22,179 nt of DNA from UBA6264 sp964531505. Lineage in GTDB: Bacteria > Patescibacteriota > Patescibacteriia > UBA2591 > UBA6264. The position numbers were made by a program, and so were the translations under genes. Below the pieces are notes generated by a model. That model worked only from the letters and a program-made list of their open reading frames with translations. It did no database searches and was not told the DNA's origin. This document shows, one piece after another, positions 16,351 to 22,179 of the stretch; the first letter of the stretch is position 1, and every line of letters starts with the position of its first letter. Location of the stretch: positions 1 to 22,179 of the forward strand of contig CAZHDT010000009.1 in the NCBI GenBank assembly GCA_964531505.1. Reading direction: 5' to 3'.

Positions 16351-17628
16351 ATGTCTTTAAAAAAACAATCAAAAAAGAAAAAAAATTTTCCTCAAAAATT
16401 AAAGAAAAAAAAGGTAAAGAAAGAAATTAAAAAAACAAAGAAATTGAAGAAAGAAGTAAAAAAGAAAATCAAGCCTGTTAAAATTGTTTTGAAAAAAAAG
16501 AAAGCGAAATTAGTTGCTAAAAAAGAAAAGAAAAATTTACAATCAGCAAGCGGTTCTATTAAATGGCCGGAACAAGAGAGTTTGGATTTAATGGTTAAGG
16601 CTCGTCAGCGCGGTTTCGTTACAGAAAAGGAACTTTATTATACTTTTCCGCGTTTTGAAAAATATTTGGATAAATACGAAGAATATCTTAATGAATTGGA
16701 AAAAATGGGGATTAATGTCGTGGAATCCAGTCATGAGCTTTTGAAAAATCCCAAAAAAGAGAGTCAGGCTGGCCGGTTATTTTTTGATTTAAGCCAACTC
16801 TCCGCTGATTCAATTCAAATGTATTTAAAAGAAATTGGGAGAGTTCCCTTAATCAACTCAGAAGAAGAAGTTGATTTGGCAAAGAAAAAAGATAAAGGAG
16901 ATCAGGAGTCGGCAAAGAAGCTGATTGAAGCAAATTTGCGATTGGTAGTCAGTATTGCCAAGAAATTTTCCGGTTATGGTTTAACATTTTTGGATTTAAT
17001 TCAAGAAGGGAATATTGGTCTTTTCCGAGCAGTAGAAAAATATGATTGGAAAAGAGGATATAAATTTTCTACTTATGCTACTTGGTGGATTCGCCAGGCA
17101 ATTATTAGGTCTTTAGCGGACCAATCAAGAACTATTAGAATTCCGGTTCACGTCGTGGAAATATTAGGCAAGTTTCATCATGCCGAGCGTTGGCTTTTAC
17201 AGCAATTAGGAAGGCAACCAACTTCTGAGGAAATCGCTAATGAACTGGGAGTGCCAGTGGAAGAGGCTCGTTATTTGCAGAAAATTTCTCAAGATGTTAT
17301 TTCATTAGAGACTAGCGTGGGCGATGATGACGACAAAGATACGGAATTGGGAGATTTTATTGAAGATGTGAAAACGATTGCGCCTGACCGAGCCGTCGCC
17401 TTAATGCTTTTAAGGCGTTATATTCAAGAAATTATTATCGATTTGGCGCCTAGGGAGCAAAAGATTTTGGATATTAGGTTTGGTTTAACTGATGGTGTTG
17501 CACATACTTTAGAAGAAGTGGGACAAGTTTTTAATGTTACTCGAGAGAGAATTCGCCAGATTGAAGCTCGGGCTTTGGAAAAAATCAGACAACTGAAAGG
17601 AATTAAAAAAATCAAGGATTATTATTAA
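16351..17628 (+). CDS. rpoD: Primary RNA polymerase sigma factor RpoD
   Basis: This 425-residue sigma-70 directs RNA polymerase to housekeeping promoters. Residues 1-61 are extremely lysine-rich (32 of the first 60). Residues 72-125 look like region 1.1 (QESLDLMVKARQRGFVTEKE). Region 1.2 starts near 152 (ADSIQMYLKEIGRVPLI). Region 2 spans 190-262, with LIEANLRLVVSIAKKF, DLIQEGNIGL and the -10-binding YKFSTYATWWIRQAI. Region 3 begins around 264. Region 4.2 has TLEEVGQVFNVTRERIRQIEA (386-406), the -35 recognition helix-turn-helix. All DNA-contact regions are intact, so consensus TTGACA/TATAAT promoters should work, as seen in several places here. The start is the first in-frame ATG, 8 bases after dnaG. 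The lysine-rich tail is unusual for sigma-70 and may be an RNA- or DNA-binding extension. Confidence 0.97.
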   Translation: MSLKKQSKKKKNFPQKLKKKKVKKEIKKTKKLKKEVKKKIKPVKIVLKKKKAKLVAKKEKKNLQSASGSIKWPEQESLDLMVKARQRGFVTEKELYYTFPRFEKYLDKYEEYLNELEKMGINVVESSHELLKNPKKESQAGRLFFDLSQLSADSIQMYLKEIGRVPLINSEEEVDLAKKKDKGDQESAKKLIEANLRLVVSIAKKFSGYGLTFLDLIQEGNIGLFRAVEKYDWKRGYKFSTYATWWIRQAIIRSLADQSRTIRIPVHVVEILGKFHHAERWLLQQLGRQPTSEEIANELGVPVEEARYLQKISQDVISLETSVGDDDDKDTELGDFIEDVKTIAPDRAVALMLLRRYIQEIIIDLAPREQKILDIRFGLTDGVAHTLEEVGQVFNVTRERIRQIEARALEKIRQLKGIKKIKDYY

Positions 17629-17635
17629 AAATAGG

Positions 17636-17664
17636 TTGAAATTTTTTAACTTTTATGTTATAAT
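17636..17664 (+). promoter_or_regulatory. Strong promoter for the tRNA-fMet transcript
   Basis: TTGAAA (17636-17641) is followed after 17 bases by a perfect TATAAT (17659-17664), with TG at 17656-17657 giving an extended -10. It lies just after the rpoD stop and about 62 bases upstream of tRNA-fMet, implying a leader of roughly 55 bases. This is the best sigma-70 promoter match in the window. Confidence 0.75.
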
Positions 17665-17726
17665 TTTTTTAAAGAAAAATTTTAAAGATTTATTTTTTTC
17701 TTTGCTGATTTTAGGAACATTAATGA

Positions 17727-17801
17727 AGCGGGGTAGAGCAATGGCAGCTCGCCAGGCCCATAACCTGGAGGTTACAGGTTCGAATCCTGTCCCCGCAACC
17801 A
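17727..17801 (+). tRNA. Initiator tRNA-Met (CAT)
   Basis: Acceptor AGCGGGG (17727-17733) pairs with CCCCGCA (17791-17797) except for an A-A mismatch at 1-72, a hallmark of bacterial initiator tRNA. D stem GAGC/GCTC gives the purine-pyrimidine pair A11-T24, a second initiator mark. The anticodon stem is CCAGG/CCTGG with loop CCCATAA, anticodon CAT at 17759-17761. The T arm is ACAGG-TTCGAAT-CCTGT, then discriminator A and an encoded CCA (17799-17801). Oddities are C instead of the near-universal T at position 33, and an A-T pair at 29-41 where three consecutive G-C pairs are usual. Confidence 0.92.
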
Positions 17802-17868
17802 TTTTTATAAAATTAAATTCGTTGATAAAAAAGGCTCAAATAAGCCAGAATGTGATATATTATAATAA

Positions 17869-17960
17869 TCCGGAGTAGCTCAGCGGTTTAGATTTACCTG
17901 CCGGAGGAGGGGCAACTTCCGCCAAAGGCGGATCCGCCTCAGGCGGAGGCTATTAACCAG
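17869..17960 (+). pseudogene. Disrupted tRNA-Asn copy
   Basis: The first 23 bases (17869-17891) are identical to the first 23 of the intact tRNA-Asn (17998-18020), and the preceding bases are similar too. Then come about 19 foreign bases (17892-17910), GCAACT as in the tRNA, a 30-base palindromic insert (17918-17947), and GGC-TATTAACCAG, differing from the tRNA's GGC-TGTTAACCAG by one base in the anticodon (GTT to ATT). No T arm or 3' acceptor follows. It is a duplicated tRNA gene broken by palindrome insertion and 3' loss. Confidence 0.8.
17918..17947. repeat. 30-bp double palindrome inserted in the tRNA-Asn copy
   Basis: Two 15-base units in tandem, TCCGCCAAAGGCGGA then TCCGCCTCAGGCGGA, each form a 6-bp hairpin with a 3-base loop, and their junction GGCGGATCCGCC is itself a 12-bp palindrome. 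Comparison with intact tRNA-Asn places the insert exactly between the sequences GCAACT and GGCT, with no target duplication. It is GC-rich in an AT-rich genome, like dispersed REP-type palindromes. Confidence 0.8.
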
Positions 17961-17997
17961 AATTTGGATTTAAAACGAAAATAATATAAAACAACAA

Positions 17998-18074
17998 TCC
18001 GGAGTAGCTCAGCGGTTTAGAGCAACTGGCTGTTAACCAGTGTGTCGGCGGTTCGAATCCGCCCTCCGGAGCCA
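17998..18074 (+). tRNA. tRNA-Asn(GTT)
   Basis: Acceptor TCCGGAG (17998-18004) pairs with CTCCGGA (18064-18070). The anticodon stem is ACTGG/CCAGT with loop CTGTTAA, anticodon GTT at 18032-18034. The T arm is GGCGG-TTCGAAT-CCGCC (18047-18063). Discriminator G18071 is followed by an encoded CCA (18072-18074). A possible weak promoter is TTGGAT (17964-17969) and TATAAA (17985-17990), with a short 15-base spacing. The start of a hairpin repeat lies two bases past the CCA. Confidence 0.95.
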
Positions 18075-18076
18075 AG

Positions 18077-18108
18077 TATTCTTGTGAAAGCGACCCAGGT
18101 GGGTCAAA
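18077..18108 (+). repeat. Hairpin-bearing direct repeat, copy 1
   Basis: Bases 18077-18096 (TATTCTTGTGAAAGCGACCC) are identical to 18781-18800. In both copies GACCC pairs with a downstream GGGT(C/T) across a variable 4-base loop (AGGT here) and is followed by AAA. It starts two bases after the tRNA-Asn CCA. There is no T run, so it is not an ordinary terminator. Confidence 0.7.
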
Positions 18109-18132
18109 TATATAAAACAAAAATTATTTAAA

Positions 18133-18726
18133 ATGAAGAATAAAAAATTACTTTTTGTTCCCATAGTAATCCTTATTGTTCTCATTATTCTTGTCACTTC
18201 TTTCAGGAATTTTATTTCTTTTTATAACGAATTAATATCGCTTTTGTTAACAGGCCTTGGATTGATAGGGCTTTTTTGGTATGTAGAAGAAACCCATCGT
18301 CAGAGTGAAGCACAGTTAAGGCCGTATTTAAGGTTACAATGGTATAATCCTGAACCAGGGAAAGATGATAAAAATGGAATTATTCAGCTTGTGAATATAG
18401 GGAAAGGACCGGCAACTAATATAAAGTTTGATAAATTAATTTTTAAAAAAGACCTAATAGAATTAGAAATGAAGAATATTCCGGCTATGAGTGCAGGAGG
18501 GCATACAACTATAGGGAAAAAACAGATAGAATTGATTAAATGGCCCGTTGAAGAAATAAAAGATCAAGAGACAAGAAGTAGTATAAGAAAATTTTTAGAA
18601 AAAGAGGAACACGGGAAATATGAAATTATAGTAACTTATAAAGACTTAGAAAAAAAACAGCACAGAGTTAAGTTTATTAAAGATGATAGTTATAACGACG
18701 GTTTTGGAATAATTAAGCAATCTTAA
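18133..18726 (+). CDS. Membrane-anchored protein with beta-rich domain, unknown function
   Basis: This 197-residue protein has two hydrophobic helices at about 5-25 (LLFVPIVILIVLIILVTSF) and 33-51 (LISLLLTGLGLIGLFWYV). Then comes EETHRQSEAQLRPYLRLQWYN, and a soluble domain with alternating strands: NGIIQLVNIGKGPATNIKFDKLIF (about 79-102), TIGKKQIELIKWP and KYEIIVTYKDLEKKQHRVKF. The S-E-A-Q-x-R-P-Y-L motif followed by 'L-V-N-x-G-K-G-P-A-x-N-I' is common in uncharacterised bacterial membrane proteins with an Ig-like or CARDB-like fold. I assign no function. It lies alone between the two 20-base repeats, right after tRNA-Asn, so it may be cargo of an inserted segment. No Shine-Dalgarno motif is present. 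Confidence 0.7.
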   Translation: MKNKKLLFVPIVILIVLIILVTSFRNFISFYNELISLLLTGLGLIGLFWYVEETHRQSEAQLRPYLRLQWYNPEPGKDDKNGIIQLVNIGKGPATNIKFDKLIFKKDLIELEMKNIPAMSAGGHTTIGKKQIELIKWPVEEIKDQETRSSIRKFLEKEEHGKYEIIVTYKDLEKKQHRVKFIKDDSYNDGFGIIKQS

Positions 18727-18780
18727 TATTATTTATAGAGGATATCCACGTTCCAACATTGTCCCATCGCCCGAGCTATA

Positions 18781-18812
18781 TATTCTTGTGAAAGCGACCC
18801 GAATGGGTTAAA
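18781..18812 (+). repeat. Hairpin-bearing direct repeat, copy 2
   Basis: Bases 18781-18800 repeat copy 1 exactly. Here the loop is GAAT and the right arm is GGGTT, so the stem keeps pairing through a G-T pair despite the change. The copies are 704 bases apart and enclose the orphan membrane protein gene. Confidence 0.7.
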
Positions 18813-18858
18813 AAACTAATAGATTGTATGTAAACTAATTTATACTCATATCATAAAG

Positions 18859-18885
18859 TCCTGCTATAATAAAAGCAGGATTTTT
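18859..18885 (+). terminator. Rho-independent terminator
   Basis: TCCTGC (18859-18864) pairs with GCAGGA (18875-18880) across a 10-base AT loop and is followed by five Ts (18881-18885). It separates the orphan membrane protein region from the restriction-modification operon. The loop contains TATAAT, but no matching -35 is visible. Confidence 0.7.
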
Positions 18886-18888
18886 GGG

Positions 18889-18917
18889 TTGATGTTAGTT
18901 TAAAATCGTAGTAAAAT
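18889..18917 (+). promoter_or_regulatory. Possible promoter for the type III R-M operon
   Basis: TTGATG (18889-18894, four of six) and TAAAAT (18912-18917, five of six) are spaced by 17 bases and lie about 70 bases upstream of mod, just past the terminator. A transcript would start near 18924, inside the regulator relic, so the relic would lack its ATG in that transcript. Confidence 0.4.
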
Positions 18918-18980
18918 ATGGATATTATAACAAAAATAGCTAAAGTCCTCGGCGTACCGACATCAGGATTATTTAAATAA
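18918..18980 (+). pseudogene. Relic of an XRE-type HTH regulator (C-terminal end)
   Basis: This 20-codon frame encodes DIITKIAKVLGVPTSGLFK after its Met, ending at TAA 8 bases before mod. The pattern 'x-L/I-x-K-I-A-K-x-L-G-V-x-x-x-x-L-F' is the last helix region of the XRE/HTH_3 DNA-binding domain. The recognition helices that should precede it are missing, and an in-frame TAA lies 3 bases before the ATG. Controller proteins of this fold often precede R-M genes, so this may be the remnant of such a regulator. The match is short, so chance resemblance is possible. Confidence 0.5.
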
Positions 18981-18988
18981 AAAAAACT

Positions 18989-21058
18989 ATGGAAAATATA
19001 TTCAAAAACAACTTGTATAAATTACTTAAAAAAGATTCTCGTTTATGGAACGAAGAAACTAAGGAGTTAAATGAAACTCTTTTGAAAGATTTGATTGATA
19101 AACTAGACAAGGAATTAATTGAGATTCTTTTAAACAATAAAGTAACTAAAGAAAAGTTTTTTATAAAAGTAAAAGATGTTTTTGTTTTGAAACAAAACGA
19201 CCTAAAATTTTTTGTTGATGAAAACAAGCTGGATAATTCTTATACACAATATCAAAACAAAATCGGACTTCGTGTTGGTAATAAACTACTTTCGGAAAGA
19301 AATGAGGTTGTTTTAGATTGGCCATTCAAAGATTGCGTGCTTGAAGGCGGGATGACAAAAGAAGATCAAAAAAGAAATGAGATATTTTTTAATGAAATTT
19401 TAGCAAAAGATGAAATTGACCGACTTGAAGACCCGAAAGCATTGGTAAATTGGAAAAGGCATACTACCAAAGGTGAAGAAAAAGTAAAAGAATTGAAACG
19501 CGACAAAGACGGTACGATCCGAGAAAATTTGATTATCAAAGGTAATAATCTACTCGCCTTACATTCGCTTAAAGAACAGTTTGCCGGAAAAGTAAAATTG
19601 ATTTATATTGATCCGCCATATAATAAGGATGTTGAAGCGTTTTATAACGATAAATTTAATCATTCTTCGTGGCTTGTTTTCATGAGGAATAGACTGCAAA
19701 TTGCAAGCAAATTATTATCTAAAGAAGGATGTATTTTTATATCAATTGATGATGAAGAGTATGCTTATCTAAAAGTGCTTTGCGATGAAGTATTTTTAGA
19801 ACAAAATTTTATTAACACAATAACTATTAGAACCGGGGAGTCTCAAAGAGCTATGGGAGGTGGAGAGTTTAAAAAACTAAGGAAAAAATCCGAGCATTTA
19901 TTGATATATTCCAAAGATATAAATTATTTCAACTTTAATCCTCTATACGAAGAAACTCCTCTTTATGAGATTGTAAGAGATAAGGCTAATGAAGGGAAAA
20001 AATATGAGTATACCAAAATTTTAGTCGACAAAGGAACAAGAGAAAAATTTTCAACTATAAATGTGTCAGGGGAGGGACAGATTCCTTTGTATGAACATAA
20101 AAATTTTATCATTAAGGATGTTAAATATAGCATAAATGTTGATGAGGAAAAATTAGAAGATGAAGTCGGCAAGTATATAGAAATAGTAAAAAATAATTTT
20201 GACAACATATTTAGATTGGCAATTTCTCAATCTTCGATATTAACAAAGGTTCAAGAAGTAACTCAAAAGGGTCTATATTCCATAGATTATTTTCCAAGAA
20301 GTGGAAAAAATAAAGGGAAAATGACCACTAGATATTTTATTAATGGTAGTGAAGTAGTTTTTTTAAATAATTCTTCATTTATTAATAGGGGTGAGATAGT
20401 AAAAAAGGATTTAATTGGAAATATTTGGACAGATATAAAGCAACAGGGTATAGCGAAAGAAGGAGGCGTCAGTTTGAAGTTTGGTAAAAAGCCGGAAAGA
20501 TTAATAGAAAGGATACTAAATCTTAATGCAGGAGAAAATGATATCGTTCTGGATTATCATCTTGGGTCGGGAACAACCTGTGCCGTAGCTCATAAATTAG
20601 GGTTGCAATATATTGGCGTTGAACAACTTGATTATGGTCAAGACGATAGTGTTGTGCGGTTAAATAATGCTATTAAAGGTGATCAGTCCGGCATCTCAAA
20701 ATTTGTAAATTGGAAAGGTGGTGGAGATTTTGTTTATGTTGAGCTAGCGAAATGGAACGAGAAAGCCAAAGAGAAAATATTGAAAGCAAAAAGCTTGAGC
20801 GATTTGGAAAAGATTTTTAATGAGCTATACGATAAATATTTCCTCAATTACAATGTCAAAACTAAAGAATTTAAGGAAAAAATTCTTAAAGAAGAAGAAT
20901 TTAAAAAGCTCAGCTTAAATGAGCAGAAAAAACTTTTTGTGGAAATGCTGGATATGAATCAGATGTATGTAAATTTTAGCGAACGGGCCGACAAAAAATA
21001 TAATCTCTCAAAGGAAGATATTGCCTTGAGCGAAGAATTTTATAATATCGAAAAGTAA
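18989..21058 (+). CDS. Type III restriction-modification DNA methyltransferase (Mod)
   Basis: This 689-residue protein has the beta-class methyltransferase layout: catalytic motif DPPYN at 208-212, then a long central region, then the SAM-binding motif LDYHLGSGTT at 521-530 followed by YIGVEQLDYG. DPPY indicates N6-adenine (or N4-cytosine) methylation; type III Mod enzymes methylate adenine. LVNWKRHTTKGEE and LIIKGNNLLALHSLKEQF (181-198) lead into the catalytic core as in known Mod proteins. Residues about 280-480 should be the target recognition domain, the part that varies between alleles. The N-terminal 130 residues are helical and charged. The stop is 3 bases before the res start, as expected for a mod-res operon. 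The FxGxG motif has His-Leu in place of the usual Phe-x (LDYHLGSG), seen in some Mod families. Confidence 0.9.
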   Translation: MENIFKNNLYKLLKKDSRLWNEETKELNETLLKDLIDKLDKELIEILLNNKVTKEKFFIKVKDVFVLKQNDLKFFVDENKLDNSYTQYQNKIGLRVGNKLLSERNEVVLDWPFKDCVLEGGMTKEDQKRNEIFFNEILAKDEIDRLEDPKALVNWKRHTTKGEEKVKELKRDKDGTIRENLIIKGNNLLALHSLKEQFAGKVKLIYIDPPYNKDVEAFYNDKFNHSSWLVFMRNRLQIASKLLSKEGCIFISIDDEEYAYLKVLCDEVFLEQNFINTITIRTGESQRAMGGGEFKKLRKKSEHLLIYSKDINYFNFNPLYEETPLYEIVRDKANEGKKYEYTKILVDKGTREKFSTINVSGEGQIPLYEHKNFIIKDVKYSINVDEEKLEDEVGKYIEIVKNNFDNIFRLAISQSSILTKVQEVTQKGLYSIDYFPRSGKNKGKMTTRYFINGSEVVFLNNSSFINRGEIVKKDLIGNIWTDIKQQGIAKEGGVSLKFGKKPERLIERILNLNAGENDIVLDYHLGSGTTCAVAHKLGLQYIGVEQLDYGQDDSVVRLNNAIKGDQSGISKFVNWKGGGDFVYVELAKWNEKAKEKILKAKSLSDLEKIFNELYDKYFLNYNVKTKEFKEKILKEEEFKKLSLNEQKKLFVEMLDMNQMYVNFSERADKKYNLSKEDIALSEEFYNIEK

Positions 21059-21061
21059 ATT

Positions 21062-22179
21062 ATGCCAGAACCAATTTTACAGGAATTAGTTGAATCAGAA
21101 ATTGGCCGCAAAACAATTTCTAAGATTGAATTGCCGGAGTATATCGCGAGCAATTTGAAGCACGATTTTTGGTATTGGCAAAAAGAAGCATTGCAGTATT
21201 TTACTGCTTTCGATAACCCCGAATACGAATTTGAAAAATCCGCTAATGAACCAACGCACCTGATGTTTAATATGGCGACCGGAACAGGCAAAACCATGAT
21301 GATGGCCGCTCTTATTTTGTATTACTACAAAAAAGGTTATCGCCACTTCATTTTTTTTGTCAATCAAAACAATATCGTTGATAAAACTGAAAATAATTTT
21401 ATCAATAAACTACACACAAAATACGAATTTCGGCAAAATATTGTGATTGATGATAAAATGATTAATATCCGCAAAGTAGAAACTTTTGATGATACTGACG
21501 ATATTCAAATAAAATTTACTTCGATTCATAAGCTTCACAATGCGGTTTATTTGGCGAAAGAAAATTCCGTTACTTTGGACGAACTGCAAAAAAGAGATTT
21601 AGTGATGATTGGAGATGAAGCGCACCATTTTAACGCTTCAACCATGAGAAATGGACAAGCAAAAATGGATTTACCATTAGAACTAAAAGAAAATGCGAGC
21701 GAAACAGATGTTGAAAAAAGCTGGGAAAATACAGTGCTTAATAAAATTTTAAGAAAAGACAAAAAGAAACAAGATGTTGAAAATAGAAATGTATTACTTG
21801 AGTTTACTGCAACAATACCCAAAAATGCCGATGTTATTGAAAAGTATAGAACAAAAACGATTTATAAGTTTAGGCTTGTTGATTTTCTAAAAGCTGGATA
21901 CACAAAGGAAATAAATCTTGTTTCAACCTCACTCAACAAAAAAGAGAAGATTTTACTTGCCTTGCTTTTTAATTGGTATCGCCATCAAATTGCGCTTAAA
22001 AATGATATCGCCAATTTTAAACCAGTGATGTTATTTCGTAGTAAGCTGATTGAGGAATCAAAAAAAGATTACGAATATTTTTTAGCGCTTATTTCTGATT
22101 TAAGACCAGTCGACTTTAGTTTTTTGAAAAATGTTGAGAATAGTATTAAAGAAGATCAAACGAGCTTATTCAAAGTTTA
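21062..22179 (+). CDS. Type III restriction enzyme Res subunit (3' end beyond window)
   Basis: The frame from ATG 21062 stays open to the window end, giving 372 residues. It carries superfamily 2 helicase motifs: Walker A in LMFNMATGTGKTMMMAALI (MATGTGKT at 71-78), a DEAH-type Walker B in VMIGDEAHHFN (GDEAH at 184-188), TATIP near 249-253 (motif III position), and PVMLFRSKLIEESKKDYEYF as the start of the second RecA-like domain. The N-terminal HDFWYWQKEALQYFTAF (about 34-50) is the Q-motif-like region of Res proteins. With Mod it would translocate or slide on DNA by ATP hydrolysis and cut unmodified DNA. The C-terminal endonuclease domain is outside the window, so intactness cannot be judged. 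No frameshift is seen. Confidence 0.9.
   Translation, partial: MPEPILQELVESEIGRKTISKIELPEYIASNLKHDFWYWQKEALQYFTAFDNPEYEFEKSANEPTHLMFNMATGTGKTMMMAALILYYYKKGYRHFIFFVNQNNIVDKTENNFINKLHTKYEFRQNIVIDDKMINIRKVETFDDTDDIQIKFTSIHKLHNAVYLAKENSVTLDELQKRDLVMIGDEAHHFNASTMRNGQAKMDLPLELKENASETDVEKSWENTVLNKILRKDKKKQDVENRNVLLEFTATIPKNADVIEKYRTKTIYKFRLVDFLKAGYTKEINLVSTSLNKKEKILLALLFNWYRHQIALKNDIANFKPVMLFRSKLIEESKKDYEYFLALISDLRPVDFSFLKNVENSIKEDQTSLFKV

Noticed and set aside
17861..17866. TATAAT just before the broken tRNA-Asn copy as an active promoter
   Set aside because: Its start site would fall inside the copy and no convincing -35 is found 16-18 bases upstream.
17636..17878. 80-codon frame between rpoD and tRNA-Asn
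   Set aside because: It runs through the whole tRNA-fMet gene (residues resembling SNPVPAT) and its promoter, so it is not a protein gene.

Overview
The window is about 22 kb of AT-rich bacterial sequence, almost all genes on the + strand, with two 100-base N runs (2296-2395 and 7036-7135) that look like scaffold joins. Gene content suggests a Patescibacteria/CPR genome (Parcubacteria or Microgenomates type), probably metagenome-assembled. The clues are an EF-Tu domain-2-like mini protein, several very short hypothetical proteins, a UPF0182 membrane protein next to dnaG and rpoD, a PEP synthase, a tRNA-linked GIY-YIG ORF, genes packed a few bases apart, and almost no Shine-Dalgarno motifs. 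All 20 visible stop codons are TAA or TAG, and no long core gene contains an in-frame TGA. The lineage is inference; no rRNA is present.

Layout. 1-1.75 kb: the end of the EF-Tu-domain-like gene, two small unknown genes and a PflX-type radical SAM gene, ending at a terminator probably shared with a convergent thioredoxin-like gene (1776-2295, minus strand) that runs into the first gap. 2.4-4.4 kb: groES-groEL with a strong terminator. 4.4-7.0 kb: a probable promoter, a small DUF4870-like membrane protein, and ppsA cut by the second gap. 7.1-9.05 kb, accessory: a tRNA-Ser(GGA) whose 3' end is repeated after a roughly 0.4 kb GIY-YIG unit, a long hairpin, and an AbiE-type toxin-antitoxin operon with promoter and operator-like repeats. 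9.1-17.6 kb: a dCTP deaminase-like gene, a sodium/solute symporter, a membrane-anchored methyltransferase, then a tight UPF0182-dnaG-rpoD cluster. 17.6-18.8 kb: a strong promoter, initiator tRNA-Met, a wrecked tRNA-Asn copy carrying a 30-bp double palindrome, an intact tRNA-Asn, and an orphan membrane protein between two copies of a 20-bp repeat. 18.85-22.2 kb: a terminator, a 20-codon relic of an XRE-type regulator, and a type III restriction-modification pair (mod complete, res running off the end).

How the parts fit. The core genes cover protein folding, central carbon metabolism, nucleotide supply, DNA priming and transcription initiation. The two defence modules (AbiE and type III R-M) lie downstream of tRNA genes next to repeat scars, which suggests that tRNA 3' ends act as entry points for foreign or mobile DNA here. 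The observations most worth a second look are the mini-element with duplicated tRNA-Ser 3' end, the palindrome-disrupted tRNA-Asn copy, and the hairpin repeats flanking the orphan gene.
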